Shown here: in pieces, positions 32,420-42,938 of the stretch | Numbering within the stretch: the stretch's first letter is position 1 | How the letters are laid out: the number at the start of each line of letters is the position of its first letter | Source: Mucidula mucida | Taxonomy: Eukaryota > Basidiomycota > Agaricomycetes > Agaricales > Physalacriaceae | DNA length: 64,000 bases | Direction: 5' to 3' | Assembly (NCBI GenBank): GCA_015501055.1 | Contig: JADNYV010000107.1 | Coordinates: 1-64,000, forward strand | Notes under the pieces: generated by a model | Told to the model about the DNA's origin: nothing | What the model saw: the letters and a program-made list of their open reading frames with translations, nothing else | Databases searched by the model: none | Program-made: the position numbers and the translations under genes

Positions 32420-32931
32420 ATGTCCACTGACTTAGAGCCCATCGCTCCCCGCGCCCACGCATCGACACCCCGCGTCATCGCCGAGCTCACCGTAACACGG
32501 GCTATAAGCGTTCCCACGCTCACAGTCCTCTACGCCGCCTTCACCCTCCTCGGCTACGCCCTGCTCTCCATTGCCACCATCCCCCAGGGCCAATTTCTCT
32601 CCGTCTTCTACGCCGCCCTCATCGGCAGCGGCATCCTCCTTGCCCCCATCTGCCTCCTATCACGCCGGGTCGTGTCTGCCCCGGACCACCAGTCCTTTTT
32701 CTCCTCCCTGTTCAAATTCGATATGCAGCATCTCCCGAGCCTCTTTGTTATGCCCGTAATCTTGGGCGGCAGCGCGTTGGGGTGGAAGATCTTGCAAGTG
32801 TCGGGCGCCTCGCCAGGAGTAGATCCGGTCATTTGGTGGCGGCCAGTGCTCTGGGAGGATACATATTTCGGATGACCCTCGAGCTTCTGAAGGTCTTCTT
32901 TCTGTATGATGAGAACCACTCGGCACTATAG
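32420..32931 (+). pseudogene. Third membrane-protein paralogue, C-terminal frameshift
   Basis: Starts at ATG in ACCATGTCC and reads YAAFTLLGYALLSIATIP, YAALIGSGILLAPICLL and LGGSALGWKIL, equivalent to the first three hydrophobic segments of the 31370 protein. In frame it ends at 32875 (WEDTYFG), losing the fourth segment. One frame over, the expected ending is present from about 32828: GHLVAASALGGYIFRM through to a stop at 32931. A single-base deletion near 32828 explains this. It may be a pseudogene or a truncated functional variant; a sequencing error is also possible. Confidence 0.65.
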
Positions 32932-33056
32932 CTCTTGCTGACATGACGTACAGTATATTCCCAATCCATGTCAGTACATACGCGTTGTCCGTGAATGATA
33001 AGTTATGTCTTCAATCGTGCAGGATTCCTCATTCGTCGTCTGCGCGCGGCCCCGTT

Positions 33057-33800
33057 TCTAACTGATCAAGGGCGTGTCGTCCACTCGTTTACACGCAAAT
33101 AAGAGCACCGCGAAGTAGGCAAGTTTGAGGCCGGCCAAGCCAGTTACGTTCAGCCCCATACTCGGCAAATAGCTCTTCCTCGAGGTGATATGGCGCACGG
33201 CGCGTCTCCAAAACCGCTCCTCTGTAGACAAGAACGAAGTGAAACCAGTGCATGTAGGCGTCAATATTGATGACGGGTGCAAGGTGTTGATAGGCGCCAC
33301 CATGGTAGTCTTCGAGTTGTTTTTCGCGGCACCCTACCATACGTGCAAATCTCCCGAGGTCGACAACCCCAGGTTGAAAACGAGGCAAGATATCATCCGC
33401 TCGGATCGAAGGAGTAGAGTTTCAAGAGGGACTATGAGTCCGCAGACACGCTCAACTCTGAATTGCAGTGAACTGGAGTCGAGAGAGGTCAAGTTTTCAC
33501 GATTATGGACGATATCGGGGAGGCTATAGCTCATGTATTGCCAATTGACAAAGACCATTCCCCAAGTCGGCTAGCCGGTCGAGGCGGAACGACACTCGTG
33601 TTGTGTACATCGCCAGAGCGCGAGGTAAGTAAGGACTCGGCCCTCGGGGTTGAATCTTGATGCAAAAGTTCAGATCCCTGGAGTTGATTTGCATCGTAGA
33701 TCAGATCGCCTCGGAATGCGAGCCCACACAAGGACAAAGAGGAAAAGGTGGCTGGTGGTGATCCGTTTGTAGCCGTATGTGGCGGCATGTCAGTAGGTTT
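33057..33800 (-). pseudogene. Inverted DAAO fragment, copy 3, with decayed upstream part
   Basis: Minus-strand 33340-33060 encodes the middle of DAAO exon 4: AYQHLAPVINIDAYMHW, FVLVYRGAVLETRR and EEELFAEYGA, then a degraded GLAGL and LRGALICV. It is joined on its 5' side directly to sequence (33380-33800) that matches the decayed segment at 690-1190, so the first three exons are missing. Orientation is opposite to the other DAAO copies. Multiple frameshifts; not functional. Confidence 0.8.
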
Positions 33801-34189
33801 GCGTAGTGAGTAACATTTCCTTACCTCTTATACCCTCACTTGAGGGTAGACCAAGGAGAACACGAGAGAAGTATCGCATTTTGAGCGTCTCCTTTTACCA
33901 CGTTAACTGTCAAAGCTTGTAAATAGGATGATGGTTGAGAACAAGTCTTTATACCGGGTCGGGCCGCGGTACGCGATACATGTGACCCTGCCTGCCTAGT
34001 CATCTGTATGGCGTAGGCGAATATCAAACATCTTCATCTTCAAAGCGATGGTCTTTGATGCATTATCCAAATGGTGCTGTGTATTGTAGACGTAGCCATC
34101 AGTAGAACAGAAGTCTCGCGAGTGTACATACTATACATTTCTTGACTAGTTGATATCTGACTACAGGATACTTGGGAACTCTGAGATTA

Positions 34190-35315
34190 ACGGGTATCAC
34201 TCAGATCTTTCGTCGACCTGCTTCAACCGTCCTGATATTCACCGACTTTAGCTTCGGAAGCTGCATCAAGGTCATCTCCGTGTCCTTCCAAGGAGCCACT
34301 GAATCCTGCATCTCCCGCGCATCCACATACTGGAGATCAACCGCCAGATACTCTAAGCTGACGGCTGCCGCCTGGGTCAGGCGGCTAAGCCACCATCTTG
34401 TCCAAGACGAATCGAAACCAAGAAGAGAAAGGTAGAGGGACCTGATGTTATAGAAGGGAAATATGGGCATTTCCGCCTCCAACGTTGCTGCGCTGTACTA
34501 CCAGTGAGTACATCATTTGGAAAATTTGACACAACACTTACTGTCTGGATGGCTGATGTCACCCATAGGACGTTTGAACGTCAGGGTGACGAGATTCGGC
34601 AGTTGGGGGATGACTCTTGAGATGATGAAGAGGTCCCGGGCGGAATAGCTCTCTATGATGAGACTACGCAAGTGACTCGACCATTCGCTGGCAGCGCTTT
34701 TGAACAAGGAAACACCCAGGGGCGACGATATCATGCCCGTAGAAATAGAGATTTCGGTAAGAAGGATGTTCCCAGCGTCGAGTGAGGGAGACACCATGCC
34801 TATCGCATGCACGCTATGAAGACGAAGAGACGAGAGCGAAGGGAAATAGGAAGAAGTGTGAATAGAGACTGGGGGTTGGGAGGAAAATTGTCCTCAGACT
34901 GAGCGTACAGACTGTGGGGGACGCTATGATGGGAAGAAGACTACCTATTGCGGTGAACGCCTCCAGTCTGAGCATTTGCATCAGCTCGATGGCATCCACA
35001 TTGGGAACCGCATGGATAAGGCGGCCCAAGGAGTTGTCTTGGTGAACAAATAGGCGCTTGCGAGGAGACGAAGAGGCTGAAAATTGCCAGCAAAAATGCG
35101 AAGTCGGCGAACGTATGTCAAAATGTGGGGCGACATTTCAAGAAGCGGTATATAGCTCGAAGGAGAGTTTGTGTTTGGCGACACACCAAGTCGTGGAATA
35201 GGAGCGCCTGCGAGCGGGCGCGGAGACACTGGGATGTACACGACAGTGTCATAAGGGATGGGTGGTCGTCGAACAGCCAGTCGGCAATTTCATCGAATAG
35301 TTCTTGGGGGAACAT
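34190..35315 (-). pseudogene. F-box-like gene, copy III (frameshifted)
   Basis: Nearly identical to the gene at 26451-27573 over its full length, but the frame is lost several times. One base is missing after FHDLV (about 35180), AGDYSASS is shortened to AG-NFQP (about 35080), and further losses occur near 34850 and 34870 in the PTPQSLFTLLSYFPS segment. The intron and second exon also carry small deletions (around 34430 and 34490). A pseudogene duplicate. Confidence 0.85.
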
Positions 35316-36354
35316 GGCGGCCGAACTCTGGAAGCTGGAGGATAAGTATGCGCCTTAGGAGGGCTTTAAAGACGCGGAAGTCAATTGAGAGTCCTTGTGT
35401 TTGATGGTGCTTGTATTCTAGTAGTACCCATGGACTGTTCATTGTATGTTGGTCCGCGCCACAGGGAATCTTACCTTATGGAATGCAAGGAAGCGGAGAT
35501 TGAAGCTTGACGGTTTTCCGAGGATGATCTAGGCATGAAGAGGCGCGAGGACGTGCAGGGATGCATATCCGCTAGAGACCATGGAGGGAAGAGGTCAACC
35601 CGATTCCGACGGATGTAGTAGCCGGTATCTCCGTGTTCGAGTTGCTACCCGACTCTCATGATGTCTGCCTGTCTTGCCATACAGAGCGTACTTCTCTTGC
35701 ATCCGTCGCCGTGGACTTGAAATTGGACGTTTGAAATCTTGTTCTTGTCAACCAGTGAGACAGAGAGGGTGCTGGTAGTGTGATGACATTTTCTTGATGA
35801 AAAACTTGTATAACTCATGGTTTAGAAATAACAAGTAAGGCATTTCAGAGCCTTGATCTGCCACGGAATTCTGCTCAGACATACCTTATCGTCTTGTCCT
35901 CGGTAAGATCTTTCATCAATTCCGAGATTGTCAACTCAGATTCAGCTCAGCTCGCACTCCGGCAACTTGATAAAACTCACAGTCTCGCATATCCGTCGAC
36001 TGCTCGTCCGCTGTGCAAGAGCTCTGCGTGTTGATTGACTCTTATGGCCAACTTTCATCTGCAGATGCCGGATACCTGCGGATGTCTGAACGAGAAATCT
36101 TTGAGTCTTGACACCGACACGTGCCATAATCCCCCATCCGAGGCGGTCTTTCACATTCATCATCACCCTGGGTCTGCACGTCCTCCGCGCTGAACCCTAC
36201 ATGGACCTGCAGCTCGTCAGGGTGCCGCAAATGAACATGATGTGGTCATTCTCCGAGCACTTTGCAAAGTCTCGGTCTCGAGATTGGTATATAACATTGA
36301 TGTATTGAGAAACTTTGAGCAGTCCCACCAGGGATCAGCTACTCCAACTCAACA
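35316..36354. other. Duplicate of the F-box/DAAO intergenic region
   Basis: Aligns throughout with 27574-28601, apart from small indels and a replaced stretch around 36010-36110. It includes the TATA-like GTATATAAC at about 36286 upstream of the truncated DAAO copy. No separate gene. Confidence 0.7.
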
Positions 36355-36483
36355 ATGTCTATTGCATCCTCTCCCGACTTCTTCTTGACTCGCCTTGGCG
36401 ATGAGCTTGTCCTTCAACAAGGCCAGCCTCCCCAAGCAAACCCAAATGTTCCAACAAACAAAGTGTATCTTGATTGTTGGCGG
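36355..36483 (+). pseudogene. DAAO copy 4, cut by retrotransposon insertion
   Basis: Begins with the same start as the intact gene (IASSPDFFLTRLGDELVLQQGQ) and runs about 40 codons to the point where GVT of the FAD loop would be encoded. There the LTR at 36484 starts. A small insertion before the junction already shifts the frame (NKVYLDCW). The downstream half lies, if anywhere, beyond the right end of the window. Confidence 0.85.
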
Positions 36484-37013
36484 TGTTAGCGACTGACTAT
36501 AGCCACGTGACTAAACCAGGTACCACAACAAGAACTAAAGGAGAAAGTGTTCGCGTTCGTAAGACTAGGCTAGGCCAGGTGTATAAACGAGATGGAACTA
36601 AAGTACAATGATGCTATGCTACTGCTTATATACTAGTAAGTCTGTGTTTGAGACTCCTTGTCCATACGTGTTTCCACTTAGGGATGCTCCACGCCCTTGA
36701 CCCAGTGTTGTATGCTACTAGTCCGTGAAACCATTAAATACAGGTGGTAAGTGCATGTAAGTAATAATACTGAAACAACCATGTGTACTACGAGTGTCGG
36801 CGGTGTGTATACAATAGGGAGTCCATGAGGTATCGGCATGTATGATGTCATTCATGTGTTGGACGTGTGTCCGACATGAGTACGGCTTTGGTAATGAAAA
36901 GGGGTATGATCGGTGACGAAACAGATGATGAAACGGTCCGTTGGTTGATAAGACAAGGCCCCCGATAAGATATGATAAGATGTGAAAATGTGAAAATATG
37001 GCGATTCATAACA
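36484..37013 (-). repeat. 3' LTR of the outer composite (530 bp)
   Basis: Sense strand begins TGTTATGAATCGCC and ends GTCGCTAACA. Just upstream of it in sense orientation is the polypurine tract AGGAGGGGGTGA. A TATATAAG element lies inside, as in the other family LTRs. Confidence 0.95.
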
Positions 37014-40000
37014 TCACCCCCTCCTTGAGGCGCAAGTTCCATTCTGCGCCAGAGTCGCTCCATGAGGGCTGCAGAGGGTAGTGTGACGTTGAGGGGTTTG
37101 GTATTGGGCGGTGGCATGGGTCGGAATAAATGGGATGGAAACTGCAACATAGGAACTTCAATTTGAGCAAGTGCAGGTGGCTTCGGCTTGTTTGGGTACT
37201 GTTGGTGAAAATCACGGATAGCTTCGTCAGCATTCTTGAGATTGCATGCCGGTTCCCATGTCTGCTTGTATGTGTCATAACCCTTTCAGTGAACCTTGTA
37301 TTGGAAACCCCGCGGTACTTCTGGGAATTCACCACTTTCTCAACCTCCCATTCCGGTTCGGCGCCTTTCAACACCGGTGGCGGATGCATGTCTTGGGGTT
37401 GTGTTAAAAACTGGGGCTCGTAATAAGACGTCAGCAGGGCTTCATTGAACACGAGATGGATGCTCTTCCACGTGTGAGGGATCTGGAGCTTGTAAGAACT
37501 CGTCCCAACTTTCTTGATCACTTTGAACGGCCTGAAGTGTTTGTCATTGAGCTTCTTCATTGGTCGGTCCATGCTGAGATTCATCCCTTCCAGCCATACT
37601 TTGTGGCCTTCCTTGTACTCTACTGCCTCTGTTTGCTTCCTGTCGTAAAACTGTTTCATGTCCTCTTTTGCCATCTTCAATGCTGACCCCACTTCATTCC
37701 ATGTCTTCCTCATGCCGTTGGCAAACTCCTGCGCAGTCTCATTTCTTGATGCCGTTTTTGGAGCGGTGCCTTTGTAGGGATGTCTGCCCATGTCTGCGAA
37801 GAACAGAGTGACTTTGGCTGCCGAGTGAACTCAATCGTTGTAAATGAATTCAGCAGAAGGTAGCCATTTGTGCCAGTCGTTCTGATGGTAGTTGACAAAT
37901 AACCGTAAGAAATGTTCTATCTCTTGGTTCAGCCGTTCCGTCTGCCCATTTGCCTGTGAATCATACACCGTTGTAAAGTTTCCCTGTATGCCCAACAACT
38001 GGTACAACTCCTTCATGAAACGCGAGTGGTATTGTGGACCGCGATCATGTATCATCTGTCGTGGCATCCCATGTATGGGGAAAATGTGATCACGGTAAAT
38101 GCGGGCCATGCCTTCTGACGTCAGAGTGGTGTGTGTCGGTATGATACGTAATCGCTTTGTGAAATGGTCCACAAACGTGCTGATCGCGTTGTATCCTCCC
38201 GATTCTGGCAGCTCTCCAATCATGTCCGTCCCTACTATCTCCCATGGCTCGCTTGGCACATCAATAGGGTGAAGAGGTGCAGCCGGCTTCGTGCGATGTG
38301 ACTTTGTAAACTGACATTTTTGACACCCTTCCACGTATTCACGGACGTCTCGGCTGATTCCTGGCCACCAATAGGTACATGTAATCAGCTCGAGGGTCTC
38401 ATATTGTCCGGGATGCCCTGCAAGCTGTGCGTCGTGATGCATTCCGATAACTTTTCCCCGCAATTCCTTGTCCTTCGGTATGTAAATATGATCCTTCCAT
38501 ATAATAAGTCCATTTTCCTTCTCTTCCCATCCTTTTTCTTTGTTTTCTAATGCTTTTTGTACGTATCTGTCCTTGTTTCCTTTTCTTTGTTTGATTTTGT
38601 TAAGTAATTCGTCCTCCGGTGTAGCTACTGTATGTAAAGAAATTTGAATTTGTGATATAAAAAACTCCGGTTTTAGCAAAACAATGTTTTTGTTATCTTT
38701 TTCCCCCTTCTCAAGGCCTGTCATCCTTGACAAGGCATCAGCTTTTCCCATCGTCTTGCCCGGCTTGTGAATCATCTGTATGTCATACTCCGCCAACTCC
38801 GTAACCCATCTTGCCTGCCTCCGATTCAGCTTCTGTGGCTTTCGGAAGTACTGGAGGTTTTGATAATTGGTAAACACCTCCACTGTTCCTTTGCTTCAAG
38901 GAGATATTGTCTCCAGTTGTCAATCGAGTCCATAATAGCCATCATCTCTTTGTCGTAGATCTCATAATTGTGCTCTACTTCGTTCAGCGCGCGAGACCGA
39001 AAGGCTACTGATCTCCATTTTCTGTCAACAAACTGGGAAAGAACTGCCCCGTTCGCATAGTTCGAGGAGTCCGCCTCGACTCAAAACTTGCCGTCGTTGC
39101 GTGGTACAATCAGAACGGGTTCTTCCGTCATCCTCCGTTTCAACTCCTCAAACGCCTTGTGCTGCTCCATGCCCCAAACCCACTCGCCCTTCCCGGTTAG
39201 CAATGTCAATGGCTTCGCTACTCCCGCAAATCCCCGGATGAAACATCGGTAGAAGTTGCAGAAGCCTAGGAATGACTGTACTTCCTTCTTCTTCGTCGGC
39301 TCCTTTCATTCCTTCACTACGGCCACTTTTGCCGGATCCATCTTCACCTCTCCTCCTCCAACAATAACTCCTAAGTAGTCTACAGTATGTGCCTCAAAAC
39401 TACATTTCTTGGGTTTTAAATACAACTTAATTACTCGTAATATTTCTAATACTCGTCGTACGATATATGTATGTTCTTCCAACGTGTTTGTAAAGATAAG
39501 TATGCCATCCAAGTAAACTATAACATGTCCTTCATTGATTAGCTCCTTCAGAATGTGATTCATGAACAATTGGAATGTCGCTGGCGAGTTTGTAAGTCCG
39601 AAGAACATGACTGAGGGCTCGAACAGGCCTTGGTTTGTTCTAAACGCCGCTTTCCACTCATCACCTTCTTTGATCCGGATGTTATTGTAACCCCATTGGA
39701 CATCCATCTTTGTGAAACACTTCGCTCCCTTCAGCTTGTCGATAAGTTCTTGGATCAACGGTAAGGGGTATCGGTTTTTAATCGTCATGTCATTCAATTT
39801 CCAATAATCCTGCACGGGCCGAAGACTTCCATCCTTCTTCTTGACAAAGAAGAATGGTGACGCCATGGGTGAGATTGATGGCTGTATGTGTCTCGTGCGT
39901 ATGTTTTCCTCCAATAACTCGTCTAATGCCTTCTGCTCAGATGGACTAAGGGAATAGACCTTGCAGTCAACCGGTTTGGAACCAGGCGTGAGTTCTATCA

Positions 40001-41811
40001 CGTGATCCCAGGGTCTTCGCTCCGGTAGCTTGTCAAAGTCTGCCTTGCTGAATACATTGGAGAATTCCTCAATGTAAGGTGCAGCAGCGGATGAAGGCTG
40101 TTGTGATCTCAGCTTTTCACCGCTTTTGCAATAGTTGTCCCAGTCCATCCAATACAACCGCTCTCCCTCCTCCAGCTTTTCTTCTACATCTTCTCCTTCA
40201 TCTTCTGGCAAGTCATACTTGGGTAGATAGCCGCAGCGGTCTGGGCATTGATCAAAAGTCAACGTGGATTCCGTCCAGTTGATCGTGGGGTTGTGATATT
40301 GTAGCCAATCTAGCCCCAAAAAGATACTTGTTTTGCCAAGATTGGTGACGGCCAACTCAATCTTTTTGGCGTGATCACCAATCTTTATCCGGACCTCCAC
40401 AAAACCTTCAATTGCTCCTCCCTCATTTAGGGTTCCATCCGCATTATAGACAGGAAGCTTGACCGGTAACTCCTTGATTGAGAGTCCGTTCCTTTCAACG
40501 AATTCTTTATTGACGCAAGAACCCGTTGCTCCACTGTCAAGAAGGGCACTGTTTCCCATTCAGAGCCTGTGTGTACACTCTCTATGGTTACTCGGAGTTT
40601 CATGTCCTGCCCCTTTGTTCCCCGGATGTACTTCCTCGACTTTTTTAACTCCGTCACAACTTCCACCGCAGCTTCCTTTGTCAACGCTCTGATCGCCATC
40701 ACCTTCTCTTCCGTTGCTTCTCTCTCTCTCCGCTCCAGCATCCATGCTCTCAAAATTCCCACTGCTCTCGACACTTCATCTTCTCTTAGCTGTTGTGCAA
40801 TCCACTTGGGCGTATTTGGCTCAAATCTTTCTTTTGCAGGTTTTGTTGGTGAAGTCGTCGATGATATTTTAGGCGTATCAGTACCAGTACTATAAATACA
40901 AAACCCAACTCTTCGGCCAACTTCTTCTTCTCCTTGTCGTTCATTTCGGTCCATAGACCCCAAATCGTCTGGGGTTGACCCTTCTTCGGACAGAACCTGC
41001 TGACATGGCCGTGTTTGCCACAACTGAAGCAAAGTCCTCTTCGACGTGCATTGTTGATGTCCATTGGCCTGCCGGTTCCTCCATAGGTAACACCGGTGGC
41101 ATCTCGTTGTGTGATCGGCGTCAGGGGTGGGTTTGTAGGATTGGCTCTCGATGTAGCCGCCTGCGGAGCTAGGGGCCGGGACTGCATGCCGGACCTCTTG
41201 CTCGCTGTCCGCCTTCTCCACAGCTGATTGATCTGAATGATCTGTGCCTTCCAATCCTTATACTTCTCTGGCAACCCGTCTTGGCTGCCATAGATCTGAT
41301 CAATGATCTTCTCGTTGACGTTGGTCTCGAGAAGTCGCACAACAAATGTGTCATCCTTCAAATATCCTGCCTGAGTGAGCAGAACCTCAAACTTCTGGAA
41401 GAAATCTTGAGCGGTGTCTTGCCCCTGGCGCAACCGCTTGATCTGGTCTTGCGCGTCTCGCGCAAGGTTGGAATCCACAAATCGCGCCTTCAAATCTTCC
41501 TTGAACTCCGTCCAAGAGACTGTCCATTCCTCTTCCTCCTCGTCAAAATTCTGATCCGAGTAGTTCTGGACCCATGCATTGACATGATCTCCTCGGATGT
41601 AGGAGAGAACAACATCGATCCTTTCGGAGTCAGATGTGAGGTTGTTCTTCTTGTCACGGATATATGTGAACATTGATCGCCACCAGCTCTTGTACTTGGA
41701 CTTGTCTCTGTCATAGTCATAAGGCTTGTTGACAAGGGATTGGCCTTTGGTTTTGACATTGGCATGATGAGCGGGTGCATGATGAGCGGTTTCGGGTGCT
41801 TCACTGGACAT
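37014..41811 (-). pseudogene. gag-pol of the downstream unit, chromodomain Gypsy (defective)
   Basis: gag starts at 41811 (SSEAPETAHH) and includes the zinc knuckle CFSCGKHGHVSRFC. An approximately 85-bp deletion near 40895 removes the gag end and the frameshift region. Protease: LLDSGATGSC, put out of frame by one missing base near 40550. RT runs to YLDGILIF, where YLDD is expected, and a TGG-to-TGA stop follows at 39306. Integrase has the HHCC finger (HHDAQLAGH, CQKC) and D-D-E residues in GTDMIGELP, HDRGPQYHS and NGQTERLNQE. The chromodomain is readable as QYKVH-stop-KGYDTYKQTWEPA, with TGG changed to TGA at 37286. Known: such chromodomains bind modified histones to direct integration. Not functional as it stands. 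Confidence 0.9.
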
Positions 41812-42409
41812 GGTGAATCGGGGTGATGAGATCGGAGAGTGAAAGGGTGAAAGTGGTGATATGGGTGATGCGGATTTGGATGACACGGGTGAGGGAACAG
41901 AGGTTTGGATGAATAAGGAGGAGTCGCCTAGATCTGAAATAGAATCCAGGACTTGGTAGGGTGGGGAATGATGATGTGTATCGTAAGGTAAGTAAAGTAG
42001 GTAGGTATCGTAACTGTCTACGCTGATTTACTGACTACTGACTACGTATCTACGGAGCCCAAGAGCTCGTCACAAGTTCGCAATTGCCCAGCCGACGTCC
42101 CTCTGGTGTGAGGTAAGCCGAAGTTTCCCTGGGAACGGGGGTTGACCCGTAAACAGCGCCCACTGAAGTGCAACTGCCAAAAGTTTGTTCTCATGAGAGC
42201 GGCTACTTCCAGCATCCGAGGCAGTTATCTCTAACTGTTAGCCGGCGCTACTGGGACCAATACACACGTATGCGGACGTGCGCTGGAATTAGGAATCTGT
42301 TGATCTGTAAACAGGAATGGGGATGGGGGAATGTGCAATGATCAAACAGCGAAGTGCTGATCGACAATCAGGGATGTGTGGTAGGTGGTAGAAAGTAGTT
42401 CTAATCTTC

Positions 42410-42938
42410 TGTTAGCGACTGACTATAGCCACAAGACTAAACCAGGTACCACAGCAAGAGCTAAAAGAGAAAGTGTTTGCGTTCGTAAGACTAGGCTAGG
42501 CCAGGTGTATAAACGAGATCGGAACTAAAGTACAATGATACTACACTACTGCTTATATACTAGTAAGTCTGTGTTTGGGACTCCTTGTTCATATGCGTTT
42601 CCACTAGGGATGCTCCACGCCCTTGACCCAGTGTTGTATGCTACTAGTCCATGAAACCATTAAATACGAGTGGTAACTGCATGTAAGTAATAATACTGAA
42701 ACAACCATGTGTGCTACGAGTGTCGGTGGTGTGTATACAATAGGGAGTCCATGAGGTATCGGCATGTATGATGTCATCCATGTGTTGGGCGTGTGTCTGA
42801 CATGAGTACGGCTTCGGTAATGAAAAGGAGTATGATCGGTGATGAAACAGATAATGAAACAGTCCGTTGGTTGATAAGACAAGCCCCCCGATAAGATATG
42901 ATAAGATTGAAAATGTGAAAATATGGCGATTCATAACA
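42410..42938 (-). repeat. Middle LTR of the outer composite (529 bp)
   Basis: Serves as 5' LTR of the 37014-41811 unit and, at its other edge (42938/42939), is fused to the broken RT gene of the upstream unit. The fusion is at the same base as in the sister composite (56378/56379). Confidence 0.95.
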
